Origin: Hyperoodon ampullatus
Lineage: Eukaryota > Chordata > Mammalia > Artiodactyla > Ziphiidae
Assembly (NCBI GenBank): GCA_949752795.1
Contig: CATKHW010000380.1
Coordinates: 62,001 to 126,000 of the forward strand
Direction: 5' to 3'
Length of the DNA stretch: 64,000 nucleotides
This document shows, piece by piece, positions 36,295 through 48,466 of the stretch (its first letter is position 1; each line of letters starts with the position of its first letter). The position numbers and the translations under genes were made by a program. The notes below the pieces were generated by a model. It worked only from the letters and a program-made list of their open reading frames with translations, was not told the origin of the DNA and searched no databases.

Positions 36295-38032
36295 GTCCCT
36301 TTCACTGAGGAAGGTGTAGGTCTTGTCTATTCCATAGTTGGTTTTTGGAACGGTACCTGTGCTTATATCAAACTCTGGTTTTATGCATCACCCCACCTCT
36401 CCTTCCCCCTTAAGCAGGCATAAGAGTGTTTTCTGAATATGAGGCACTGTTCTCTTTCCTAACTCAGTTCAAGTGTAGCCATGTTTACAGGATCTTCATA
36501 AGTGATATATTATGATAAGTTTCTTTTTCTGTGTGACTTATTTCACTTAGAATCATCGTACCTGAATCCACCCATTTTGCTGCTACTGGTCTTATGACAT
36601 TGATTTCATGGCTGAGGGATATTCCATCGTACGTAAGTACCACAATTTTTTGAACCATTTTTATATTTCCTGGGATATTTAAGGTGTACCCAAGTTGAGG
36701 TCCTTGTAAGCAGTGCAGCCCTAAATTTTGGGGTGGCTCTGTCTGATTGATTTTCAGTTTTCCCAAGGTATATTCCCTCGACTGGAAGTGCCCTTGGCTC
36801 TGTAGCTCTGTTGTTTACTTGATTTAGGGAACACAATGCACTCCTCCAGAGAGGCAGTTGGCAATTTACATCCCGCCCATCAGCATAACAAGGCTCGCTG
36901 TTCTCCAGGGCCTGTCTTGCCTTTCTGGTTTTTACATATTTTGTGGAAGTCCCTTTTGACCGGTGGGAAGTGATACTTCTTTGTATTGCAGATTAGCATT
37001 GCCTGCTTGCCTGCTTGGCCAAGAAGGGTGTATGCGTTTTCTCCTGAATATATTCAGGAGAAAACACATACGCACTTTTTGGCCAAGTGCATCATTATCG
37101 AAGTTGTGCCCCTCTTCCTGTGCTTTAAAGGCGATTCCAACGTACCTCTTGAAATGTATTTCCTGCTATTCTGCCTCGCTTTAAAGTCCGCCTCGTTGCC
37201 TTCCCTTAACAAATTTTGGACGATAGTTGTCCTTTATTACTCTGCCATGTTGTGAATTGCTGTGCCCTTGAGCTCCATTTTTCAACTCGTTTTTTGTGAG
37301 CTGACCGCAAGTCCAAAATTTTGGTTCAGGACCTATACTGGTTCCCGGTGGGGGTCTGAGACTTTGGTTAATTCTTCTTCCTGCCAGGAAATTACAGTGA
37401 TATGTGCCCCTCCAAATGCCTAACAGCTACTCTCTCATGGGTCCTCCCTTTTCCCTTTCATCCTCTGCCAAATTGGAAACCTGTGCGAACCAGGAGGTTA
37501 AAGGGGCTGTCTCTCCAAGTTGGGAGGTTGATAGTAAAGCAGATGGAAAGTCAAACCGGAGAACCAGGAGAGGGACTATTCGTTGAGTTTTAGAAACCTT
37601 TCGTATTCACAGTGTGTCCGTTCTCTAGGTTTCCCGTACATGTTATAGCTGTAGTAATATTCCCTTCAACCTGGAGAGTTGGGACCCATGGAATGGGTGC
37701 CAGGCATTTGTGCTTTAATGGGTCTGCATTTGCTCACCCAATCTCACCAATCGTCTCAGTCCCAAGTGTACCTCCTTATGCCACATCCAGCTGTCATTGT
37801 AGATAGTGTCATTCCAGGTTTCATCAGAGACCCTGAAGGAATTGTAAAGAATTTCCCAGTTTTTTTGTTTTGTTTTTGAAATTCCTTTTTATAGTGGGTT
37901 TGAGCTGATTCTCGCTGCCATGTTTATGCCAGTCTAGACACACTTGATTCCCTTACGGAGACATATCAATACATAGGTTTTAAGATTCTTACTAGTCAGA
38001 AATATTCCTCTGCGGGAAATATGGGGTTTTGA
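36295..38032 (+). repeat. Array B unit B3 (hybrid)
   Basis: 1,738 bp. B2-like up to about 37297 (TTTTTTGTGAG) and like B8 and B13 from about 37337 (TATACTGGTTCCCGG), so an exchange point lies between. Palindrome at 37014-37087, decayed form. Confidence 0.93.
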
Positions 38033-39770
38033 GTCCCTTTCACTGAAGAAGGTGCAGGTCTTGTCTATTCCATAGTTGGTTTTTGGAACGGTACCTGTGC
38101 TTATATCAAACTCTGGTTTTATGCATCATCCCACCTCTCCTTCCCCCTTAAGCAGGCATAAGAATGTTTTCTAAAAATGAGACACTGTTCTCTTTCCTAA
38201 CTCAGTTCAAGTGTAGCCATGTTTACAGGATCTTCATAAGTGATATCTTATGATAAGTTTCTTTTTCTGTGTGACTTATTTCACTTAGAATCATCGTACC
38301 TGAATCCACCCATTTTGCTGCTACTGGTCTTATGACATTGATTTCATGGCTGAGGGATATTCCATCGTACGTAAGTACCACAATTTTTTGAAGCATTTTT
38401 ATATTTCCTGGGATATTTAAGGTGTACCCAAGTTGAGGTCCTTGTAAGCAGTGCAGCCCTAAATTTTGGGGTGGCTCAGACTTAGTGATTATCAGTTATC
38501 CCAAGGTATATTCCCTAGACTGGAAGTGCCCTTGGCTCTGTAGCTCTGTTCTTTACTTGTTTTAGGGAAAACAATGTACTCCTCGAGAGAGGCAGTTGGC
38601 AATTTACATCCCGCCCATCAGAATTACAAGGCTCCCTCTTCTCCAGGGCCTGTCTTGCCTCTCTGGTTTTTACATATTTTGTGGATGTCCCTTTTGACCG
38701 GTGGAAAGTGATACTTTTTTGTAGTGCAGATTTGCATTGCCCGCTTGCTTGCTTGGCCAAAAAGGGCGTATGCGTTTTCTCCTGAATATATTCAGGAGAA
38801 AACGCATACGCACTTTATGGCCAAGTGCGTCATTGTCGAAGTTGTGCCCCTCTTCCTGGGTTTTAAAGGTGATTCCAACATACCTCTTGAAATCTGTTTC
38901 CTGCTATTCTGCCTCGCTTTCAAGTCCGCCTCGTTGCCTTCCCTCAACATATTTTTGGACGATAGTTGTCCTTTATTACTCGGCCAGTTTGTGAATTGCT
39001 GCGCCCGTGAGCTCCATTTTTCAACTCGTTTTTGGTGAGCTGACCGCAAGTCCAAAATTTTGGTTCAGGACCTATGCTGGTTCCCGGTGGGTGGCTGAGA
39101 CTTTGGTTAATTCTTCTTCCTGCCGGGAAATTACAGTGATATGTGCCCGTCCAAATGCCGAACAACTACTCTCTCATTGGTTCTCCCTCTACCCTTTCAT
39201 CCTCTGCCAAATTGGCAACCTGTGTGAACCAGGAGGTTAAAGGGGCTGTCTCTCCAAGTTGGGAGGTTGATAGTAAAGCAGATGGAAAGTCAAACCGGAG
39301 CACCAGGAGAGGGACTATTCGTTGAGTTTTAGAAGCCTTTCGTATTCACAGTGTGTCCGTTCTCTAGGTTTCCCGTACATGTTATAGCTGTAGTAATATT
39401 CCCTTCAACCTGGAGAGTTGGGACCCATGGAATGGGTGCCAGGCATTTGTGCTTTATAGGGTCTGCATTTGCTCACCCAATCTCACCAATCGTCTCAGTC
39501 CCAAGTGTCCCTACTTATGCCATATCCAGCTGTCATTGTAGATAGGGTCATTCCAGGTTTCATCAGAGACACTGAAGGAATTGTAAAGAATTTCCCAGGT
39601 TTTTTTTTTTTTTTTGATATTCCTTTTTATAGTGGGTTTGAGCTGATTTTAGCTGCCATGTTTATGCCAGTCTAGACACACTTGATTCCCTTACGGAGAC
39701 ATATCAATACATAGGTTTTAAGATTCTTACTATTCAGATATATTCCTCTGCGGGAAATATGGAGTTTTGA
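38033..39770 (+). repeat. Array B unit B4
   Basis: 1,738 bp. Partner of B9. Marked by TGAAGAAGGTGCAGG near the start and GGCTCAGACTTAG near 38474. It carries a 16-T run at 39600 that B9 lacks. Palindrome at 38752-38825 with two mismatches. Confidence 0.93.
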
Positions 39771-41509
39771 GTCCCTTTCACTGAGGAAGGTGTAGGTCTT
39801 GTCTATTCCATAGTTGGTTTTTGGAACGGTACCTGTGCTTATATCAAACTCTGGTTTTATGCATCACCCCACCTCTCCTTCCCCCTTAAGCAGGCATAAG
39901 AGTGTTTTCTAAATGTGAGACACTGTTCTCTTTCCTAACTCAGTTCAAGTGTAGCCCTGTTTACAGGATCTTCATAAGTGATATCTTATGATAAGTATCT
40001 TTTTCTGTGTGACTTATTTCACTTAGAATCATCGTACCTGAATCCACCCATTTTGCTGCTACTGGTCTTATGACATTGATTTCATGGCTGAGGGATATTC
40101 CATCGTACGTAAGTACCACAATTTTTTGAACCATTTTTATATTTCCTGGGATATTTAAGGTGGACCCAAGTTGAGGTCCTTGTAAGCAGTGCAGCCCTAA
40201 ATTTTGGGGTGGCTCTGTCTTATTGATCTTCAGTTTTCCCAAGGTATATTCCCTAGACTGTAAGTGCCCTTGGCTCTGTAGCTCTGTTGTTTACTTGTTT
40301 TAGGGAACACAATGCACTCCTACAGATAGGCAGTTGGCAATTTACATCCCGCCCATCAGCATAACAAGGCTCCCTGTTCTCCAGGGCCTGTCTTGCCTTT
40401 CTGGTTTTTACACATTTTGTGGATGTCCCTTTTGACCGGTGGGAAGTGATACTTCTTTGTAGTGCAGATTTGCATTGCCCGCTTGCTTGCTTGGCCAAAA
40501 AGGGCGTATGCGTTTTCTCCTGAATATATTCAGGAGAAAACGCATACGCCCTTTTTGGCCAAGTGCATCATTGTCGAAGTTGTGCCCCTCTTCCTGTGCT
40601 TTAAAGGCGATTCCAACGTACCTCTTAAAATCTGTTTCCTGCTATTCTGCCTCGCTTTCAAGTCCACCTCGTTGCCTTCCCTCAACAGATTTTTGGACGA
40701 TAGTTGTCCTTTATTACTCGGCCAGTTTGTGAATTGCTGTGCCCCTGAGCTCCATTTTTCAACTCGTTTTCTGTGAGCTGACCTCAAGTCCAAAATTTTG
40801 GTTCAGGACCTATGCTGTTTCCCGGTGGGTGGCTGAGACGTTGGTTAATTCTTCTTCCTGCTGGGAAATTACAGTGATATGTGCCCGTTCAAATGCCTAA
40901 CAGCTACTCTCTCATTGGTTCTCCCTCTTCCCTTTCATCCTCTGCCAAATTGGCAACCTGTGCAAACCAGGAGGTTAAAGGGGCTGTCTCTCCAAGTTGG
41001 GAGGTTGATAGTAAAGCAGATGGAAAGTCAAACCGGAGCACCAGGAGAGGGACTATTCGTTGAGTTTTAGAAACCTTTCGTATTCACAGTGCGTCCGTTC
41101 TCTAGGTTTCCCGTACATGTTATAGCTGTAGAAATATTCCCTTCAACCTGGAGAGTTGGGACCCATGGAATGGGTGCCAGGCATTTGTGCTTTAAAGGGT
41201 CTGCATTTGCTCACCCAATCTCACCAATCGTCTCAGTCCCAAGTGTCCCTCCTTATGCCACATCCAGCTGTCATTGTAGATAGGGTCATTCCAGGTTTCA
41301 TCAGAGACCCTGAAGGAATTGTAAAGAATTTCCCAGTTTTTTTGTTTTGTTTTTGAAATTCCTTTTTATAGTGAGTTTGAGCTGATTCTCGCTGCCATGT
41401 TTATGCCAGTGTAGACACACTTGATTCCCTTACGGAGACATAGCAATACATAGGTTTTAAGATTCTTACTAGTCAGATATATTCCTCTGCGGGAAATATG
41501 GGGTTTTGA
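39771..41509 (+). repeat. Array B unit B5
   Basis: 1,739 bp. Partner of B10. Marked by AGGTGGACCC near 40158. Palindrome 40490-40563 is perfect. Confidence 0.93.
40490..40563. repeat. 74-bp zero-spacer palindrome (perfect copy, unit B5)
   Basis: Two 37-bp arms, from CTTGGCC to GGCCAAG, meet at the centre AATATATT with no loop and no mismatch. Perfect copies also lie at 43967-44040, 49186-49259, 50925-50998 and 52663-52736. One mismatch: 42229, 56143, 57882, 59620, 61359, 63098. Two: 38752, 45708, 47447, 54404. About four: 33540, 35277, 37014. It interrupts the LINE-1 remnant; TGCATT on the left (40471) and TGCATCATT on the right (40564) hint at a short target duplication. Such dyads can extrude as cruciforms. 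Confidence 0.9.
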
Positions 41510-42390
41510 GTCCCTTTCACTGAGGAAGGTGTAGGCCTTGTCTATTCCATAGTTGGTTTTTGGAACGGTACCTGTGCTTATATCAAACTCTGGTTTTATG
41601 CATCACCCCACCTCTCCTTCCCCCTTAAGCAGGCATAAGAGTGTTTTCTAAATGTGAGACACTGTTCTCTTTCCTAACTCAGTTCAAGTGTAGCCCTGTT
41701 TACAGGATCTTCATAAGTGATATCTTATGATAAGTTTCTTTTTCTGTGTGACTTATTTCACTTAGAATCATCGTACCTGAATCCACCCATTTTGCTGCTA
41801 CTGGTCTTATGACATTGATTTCATGGCTGAGGGATATTCCATTGTACGTAATTACCACAATTTTTTGAACCATTTTTATATTTCCTGGGATATTTAAGGT
41901 GTACCCAAGTTGAGGTCCTTGTAAGCAGTTCAGCCCTAAATTTTGGGGTGGCTCTGTCTTATTGATTTTCAGTTTTCCCAAGGTATATTCCCTAGACTGG
42001 AAGTGCCCTTGGCTCTGTAGCTCTGTTCTTTACTTGTTTTAGGGAACACAATTCACTCCTCCAGAGAGGCAGTTGGCAATTTTCATCCCGCCCATCAGCA
42101 TAACAAGGCTCCCTGTTCTCCAGGGCCTGTCTTGCCTTTCTGGTTTTTACACATTTTGTGGATGTCCCTTTTGACCGGTGGGAAGTGATACTTCTTTGTA
42201 GTGCAGATTTGCATTGCCCGCTTGCTTGCTTGGCCAAAAAGGGCGTATGCGTTTTCTCCTGAATATATTCAGGAGAAAACGCATATGCCCTTTTTGGCCA
42301 AGTGCATCATTGTCGAAGTTGTGCCCCTCTTCCTGTGCTTTAAAGGCGATTCCAACGTACCTCTTAAAATCTGTTTCCTGCTATTCTGCC
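41337..42390 (-). mobile_element. Decayed LINE-1 3' end inside the 1.74-kb satellite (representative, B5/B6)
   Basis: On the plus strand this begins with a T-run (41337-41344, then T-rich to 41356) that looks like an antisense poly(A) tail. It follows LINE-1 3' landmarks with heavy divergence: CTCTCCTTCCCCCTTAAG, ATAAGTGATATCTTATGATA, GTGTGACTTATTTCACTTAG, TTTCATGGCTGAGGGATATT, GGTATATTCC, GGCAATTTTCATCCCGCC, GACCGGTGGGAAGTGATAC and GATTTGCATT. After the palindrome, GAAGTTGTGCCCCTCTTC and TTCTGCC seem to resume the LINE-1 order. The same stretch exists in each B unit at matching offsets (about 173 bp before to 880 bp after the unit start). Much older than L1-a; the orientation is the same. 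Confidence 0.72.
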
Positions 42391-43248
42391 TCGCTTTCAA
42401 GTCCGCCTCGTTGCCTTCCCTCATCAGATTTTTGGACGATAGTTGTCCTTTATTACTCGGCCAGTTTGTGAATTGCTGTGACACTGAGCTCCATTTTTCA
42501 ACACGTTTTCTGTGAGCTGACCACAAGTCCAAAATTTTGGTTCAGGACCTATGCTTTTTCCAGATGGGTGGCTGAAACGTTGGTTAATACATCTTCCTGC
42601 CGTGAAATTACAGTGATATGTGCCCGTTCAAATGCCTAACAGCTACTCTCTCATTGGTTCTCCCTCTTCCCTTTCATCCTCTGCCAAATTGGCAACCTGT
42701 GCAAACCAGGAGGTTAAAGGGGCTGTCTCTCCAAGTTGGGAGGTTGATAGTAAAGCAGATGGAAAGTCAAACCGGAGCACCAGGAGAGGGACTATTCATT
42801 GAGTTTTAGAAACCTTTCGTATTCACAGTGTGTCCGTTCTCTAGGTTTCCCGTACATGTTATAGCTGTAGTAATATTCCCTTTAACCTGGAGAGTTGGGA
42901 CCCATGGAATGGGTGCCAGGCATTTGTGCTTTAAAGGGTCTGCATTTGCTCACCCAATCTCACCAATCGTCTCAGTCCCAAGTGTCCCTCCTTATGCCAC
43001 ATCCAGCTGTCATTGTAGATAGGGTCATTCCAGGTTTCATCAGAGACCCTGAAGGAATTGTAAAGAATTTCCCAGTTTTTTTGTTTTGTTTTTGAAATTC
43101 CTTTTTATAGTGAGTTTGAGCTGATTCTCGCTGCCATGTTTATGCCAGTCTAGACACACTTGATTCCCTTACGGAGACCTATCAATACATAGGTTTTAAG
43201 ATTCTTACTACTCAGATATATTCCTCTGCGGGAAATATGGAGTTTTGA
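41510..43248 (+). repeat. Array B unit B6
   Basis: 1,739 bp. Partner of B11. Palindrome 42229-42302 has one mismatch (CATATGCCC), which B11 lacks. Marked by GCTTTTTCCAGATGGG near 42553. Confidence 0.93.
42391..43075. other. Non-LINE-1 part of the 1.74-kb satellite unit, origin unrecognised
   Basis: About 685 bp between the truncated 5' end of the LINE-1 remnant and the next T-run. I see no gene, RNA or known transposon. It carries several short plus-strand frames of 60-64 codons repeated in every unit, in overlapping frames and with private stops, which read as chance. TATTCATTGAG (TATTCGTTGAG in most units) resembles the left half of a CENP-B box but lacks the rest. Confidence 0.6.
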
Positions 43249-44988
43249 GTCCCTTTCACTGAGGAAGGTGTAGGTCTTGTCTATTCCATAGTTGGTTTTT
43301 GGAACGGTACCTGTGCTTATATCAAACTCTGGTTTTATGCATCACCCCACCTCTCCTTCCCCCTTAAGCAGGCATAAGAGTGTTTTCTAAATGTGAGACA
43401 CTGTTCTCTTTCCTAACTCAGTCCAAGTGTAGCCATGTTTACAGGATCTTCATAAGTGATATCTTATGATAAATTTCTTTTTCTCTGTGACTTATTTCAC
43501 TTAGAATCATCGTACCTGAATCCACCCATTTTGCTGCTACTGGTCTTATGACATTGATTTCATGGCTGAGGGATATTCCATTGTACGTAATTACCACAAT
43601 TTTTTGAACCATTTTTATATTTCCTGGGATATTTAAGGTGTACCCAAGTTGAGGTCCTTGTAAGCAGTGCAGCCCTAAATTTTGGGGTGGCTCTGTCTTA
43701 TTGATTTTCAGTTTTCCCAAGGTATATTCCCTAGACTCTAAGTGCCCTTGGATCTGTAGCTCTGTTGTTTACTTGTTTTAGGGAACACAATGCACTCCTC
43801 CAGAGAGGCAGTTGGCAATTTACATCCCGCCCATCAGCATAACAAGGCTCCCTGTTCTCCAGGGCCTGTCTTGCCTTTCTGGTTTTTACACATTTTGTGG
43901 ATGTCCCTTTTGACCGGTGGGAAGTGATACTTCTTGTAGTGCAGATTTGCATTGCCCGCTTGCTTGCTTGGCCAAAAAGGGCGTATGCGTTTTCTCCTGA
44001 ATATATTCAGGAGAAAACGCATACGCCCTTTTTGGCCAAGTGCATCATTGTCGAAGTTGTGCCCCTCTTCCTGTGCTTTAAAGGCGATTCCAACGTACCT
44101 CTTGAAATCTGTTTCCTGCTATTCTGCCTCGATTTCAAGTCCGCCTCGTTGCCTTCCCTCAACAGATTTTTGGACTATAGTTGTCCTTTATTACTCGGCC
44201 AGTTTGTGAATTGCTGTGCCCCTGAGCTCCATTTTTCAACTCGTTTTTGGTGAGCTGACCGCAAGTCCAAAATTTTGGTTCAGGACCTATGCTGGTTCCC
44301 GGTGGGGGGCTGAGACTTCGGTTAATTCTTCTTCCTGCCGGGAAATTACAGTGATATGTGCCCCTCCAAATGCCTAACAGCTACTCTCTCATGGGTTCTC
44401 CCTTTTCCCTTTCATCCTCTGCCAAATTGGAAACCTGTGCGAACCAGGAGTTTAAAGGGGCTGTCTCTCCAAGTTGGGAGGTTGATAGTAAAGCAGATGG
44501 AAAGTCAAACCGGAGCACCAGGAGAGGGACTATTCGTTGAGTTTTAGAAACCTTTCGTATTCACAGTGTGTCCTTTCTCTAGGTTTCCCGTACATGTTAT
44601 AGCTGTACTAATATTCCCTTCAACCTGGAGAGTTGGGACCCATGGAATGGGTGCCAGGCATTTGTGCTTTAAAGGGTCTTCATTTGCTCACCCAATCTCA
44701 CCAATCGTCTCAGTCCCAAGTGTCCCTGCTTATGCCATATCCAGCTGTCATTGTAGATAGGGTCATTCCAGGTTTCATCAGAGACCCTGAAGGAATTGTA
44801 AAGAATTTCCCAGTTTTTTTTTCTTTTGTTTTTGACATTCCTTTTTATAGTGGGTTTGAGCTGATTTTTCCTGCCATGTTTATGCCAGTCTAGATACACT
44901 TGATTCCCTTACGGAGACATATCAATACATAGGTTTTAAGATTCTTACTATTCAGATATATTCCTCTGCGGGAAATATGGAGTTTTGA
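43249..44988 (+). repeat. Array B unit B7
   Basis: 1,740 bp. Partner of B12; both lack one T in ACTTCTTGTAG (near 43934 and 52630). Palindrome 43967-44040 is perfect. Confidence 0.93.
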
Positions 44989-46727
44989 GTCCCTTTCACT
45001 GAGGAAGGTGTAGGTCTTGTCTATTCCATAGTTGGTTTTTGGAACGGTACCTGTGCTTATATCAAACTCTGGTTTTATGCATCACCCCACCTCTCCTTCC
45101 CCCTTAAGCAGGCATAAGAGTGTTTTCTAAATGTGAGACACTGTTCTCTTTCCTAACTCAGTTCAAGTGTAGCCATGTTTACAGGATCTTCATAAGTGAT
45201 ATCTTATGATAAGTTTCTTTTTCTCTGTGACTTATTTCACTTAGAATCATCGTACCTGAATCCACCCATTTTGCTGCTACTGGTCTTATGACATTGATTT
45301 CATGGCTGAGGGATATTCCATCGTACGTAAGTACCACAATTTTTTGAACCATTTTTATATTTCCTGGGATATTTAAGTTGTACCCAAGTTGAGGTCCTTG
45401 TAAGCAGTGCAGCCCTAAATTTTGGGGTGGCTCTGTCTTATTGATCTTCAGTTTTCCCAAGGTATATTCCCTAGACTGGAAGTGCCCTTGGCTCTGTAGC
45501 TCTGTTGTTTACTTGTTTTAGGGAACACAATGCACTCCTCCAGAGAGGCAGTTGGCAATTTACATCCCGCCCATCAGCATAACAAGGCTCCCTGTTCTCC
45601 AGGGCCTGTCTTGCCTTTCTGGTTTTTACACATTTTGTGGATGTCCCTTTTGACCGGTGGGAAGTGATACTTCTTTGTAGTGCAGATTTGCATTGCCCGC
45701 TTGCTTGCTTGGCCAAAAAGGGAGTATGCGTTTTCTCCTGAATATATTCAGGAAAAAACGCATACGCCCTTTTTGGCCAAGTGCATCATTGTCGAAGTTG
45801 TGCCCCTCTTCCTGTGCTTTAAAGGCGATTCCAACGTACCTCTTGAAATCTGTTTCCTGCTATTCTGCCTCGCTTTCATGTCCGCCTCGTTGCCTTCCCT
45901 CAACAGATTTTTGGACGATAGTTGTCCTTTATTACTCGGCCAGTGTGTGAATTGATGTGCCCCTGAGCTCCATTTTTCAACTCCTTTTTGGTGAGCTGAC
46001 CGCAAGTCCAACATTTTGTTTCAGGACCTATACTGGTTCCCGGTGGGGGTCTGAGACTTTGGTTAATTCTTCTTCCTGCCAGGAAATTACAGTGATATGT
46101 GCCCCTCCAAATGCCTAACAGCTACTCTCTCATGGGTCCTCCCTTTTCCCTTTCATCCTCTGCCAAATTGGAAACCTGTGCGAACCAGGAGGTTAAAGGG
46201 GCTGTCTCTCCAAGTTGGGAGGTTGATAGTAAAGCAGATGGAAAGTCAAACCGGAGAACCAGGAGAGGGACTATTCGTTGAGTTTTAGAAACCTTTCGTA
46301 TTCACAGTGTGTCCGTTCTCTAGGTTTCCCGTACATGTTATAGCTGTAGTAATATTCCCTTCAACCTGGAGAGTTGGGACCCATGGAATGGGTGCCAGGC
46401 ATTTGTGCTTTAATGGGTCTGCATTTGCTCACCCAATCTCACCAATCGTCTCAGTCCCAAGTGTACCTCCTTATGCCACATCCAGCTGTCATTGTAGATA
46501 GTGTCATTCCAGGTTTCATCAGAGACCCTGAAGGAATTGTAAAGAATTTCCCAGTTTTTTTGTTTTGTTTTTGAAATTCCTTTTTATAGTGGGTTTGAGC
46601 TGATTCTCGCTGCCATGTTTATGCCAGTCTAGACACACTTGATTCCCTTACGGAGACATATCAATACATAGGTTTTAAGATTCTTACTAGTCAGAAATAT
46701 TCCTCTGCGGGAAATATGGGGTTTTGA
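44989..46727 (+). repeat. Array B unit B8
   Basis: 1,739 bp. Partner of B13; the second part also matches the end of B3. Palindrome 45708-45781 has two mismatches. Confidence 0.93.
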
Positions 46728-48466
46728 GTCCCTTTCACTGAAGAAGGTGCAGGTCTTGTCTATTCCATAGTTGGTTTTTGGAACGGTACCTGTGCTTATA
46801 TCAAACTCTGGTTTTATGCATCATCCCACCTCTCCTTCCCCCTTAAGCAGGCATAAGAATGTTTTCTAAATATGAGACACTGTTCTCTTTCCTAACTCAG
46901 TTCAAGTGTAGCCATGTTTACAGGATCTTCATAAGTGATATCTTATGATAAGTTTCTTTTTCTCTGTGACTTATTTCACTTAGAATCATCGTACCTGAAT
47001 CCACCCATTTTGCTGCTACTGGTCTTATGACATTGATTTCATGGCTGAGGGATATTCCATCGTACGTAAGTACCACAATTTTTTGAAGCATTTTTATATT
47101 TCCTGGGATATTTAAGGTGTACCCAAGTTGAGGTCCTTGTAAGCAGTGCAGCCCTAAATTTTGGGGTGGCTCAGACTTAGTGATTATCAGTTATCCCAAG
47201 GTATATTCCCTAGACTGGAAGTGCCCTTGGCTCTGTAGCTCTGTTCTTTACTTGTTTTAGGGAAAACAATGTACTCCTCGAGAGAGGCAGTTGGCAATTT
47301 ACATCCCGCCCATCAGAATTACAAGGCTCCCTCTTCTCCAGGGCCTGTCTTGCCTCTCTGGTTTTTACATATTTTGTGGATGTCCCTTTTGACCGGTGGA
47401 AAGTGATACTTTTTTGTAGTGCAGATTTGCATTGCCCGCTTGCTTGCTTGGCCAAAAAGGGCGTATGCGTTTTCTCCTGAATATATTCAGGAGAAAACGC
47501 ATACGCACTTTATGGCCAAGTGCGTCATTGTCGAAGTTGTGCCCCTCTTCCTGTGTTTTAAAGGTGATTCCAACATACCTCTTGAAATCTGTTTCCTGCT
47601 ATTCTGCCTCGCTTTCAAGTCCGCCTCGTTGCCTTCCCTCAACATATTTTTGGACGATAGTTGTCCTTTATTACTCGGCCAGTTTGTGAATTGCTGCGCC
47701 CGTGAGCTCCATTTTTCAACTCGTTTTTGGTGAGCTGACCGCAAGTCCAAAATTTTGGTTCAGGACCTATGCTGGTTCCCGGTGGGTGGCTGAGACTTTG
47801 GTTAATTCTTCTTCCTGCCGGGAAATTACAGTGATATGTGCCCGTCCAAATGCCGAACAACTACTCTCTCATTGGTTCTCCCTCTACCCTTTCATCCTCT
47901 GCCAAATTGGCAACCTGTGTGAACCAGGAGGTTAAAGGGGCTGTCTCTCCAAGTTGGGAGGTTGATAGTAAAGCAGATGGAAAGTCAAACCGGAGCACCA
48001 GGAGAGGGACTACTCGTTGAGTTTTAGAAGCCTTTCGTATTCACAGTGTGTCCGTTCTCTAGGTTTCCCGTACATGTTATAGCTGTAGTAATATTCCCTT
48101 CAACCTGGAGAGTTGGGACCCATGGAATGGGTGCCAGGCATTTGTGCTTTATAGGGTCTGCATTTGCTCACCCAATCTCACCAATCCTCTCAGTCCCAAG
48201 TGTCCAGCCTTATGCCACATCCAGCTGTCATTGTAGATAGGGTCATTTCAGGTTTCATCAGAGACCCTGAAGGAATTGTAAAGAATTTCCCAGTTTTTTT
48301 TGTTTTGCTTTTGAAATTCCTTTTTATATGGGTTTGAGCTGATTCTCGCTGCCATGTTTGTGCCAGTCTAGACACACTTGATTCCCTTACGGAGACATAT
48401 CAATACATAGGTTTTAAGATTCTTACTATTCAGATATATTCCTCTGCGGGAAATATGGAGTTTTGA
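46728..48466 (+). repeat. Array B unit B9
   Basis: 1,739 bp. Partner of B4 until about 48186, after which a patch to about 48362 has a different variant set. Palindrome 47447-47520 with the same two mismatches as B4. Confidence 0.93.

Larger units (their letters stand above)
37337..46032 (+). repeat. Array B five-unit higher-order repeat, copy 1 (approximate ends)
   Basis: From the end of B3 through most of B8. Every unit start here has a partner 8,695 or 8,696 bp downstream, and unit-specific variants match (B4/B9, B5/B10, B6/B11, B7/B12, B8/B13). The ends are placed where B3 and B8 first share the TATACTGGTTCCCGG variant. Confidence 0.87.

Noticed and set aside
42795..42812. CENP-B box in the satellite (TATTCGTTGAG in most units)
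   Set aside because: Only the TTCGTTG left half agrees; the required A and the CGGG right half are missing in every unit.
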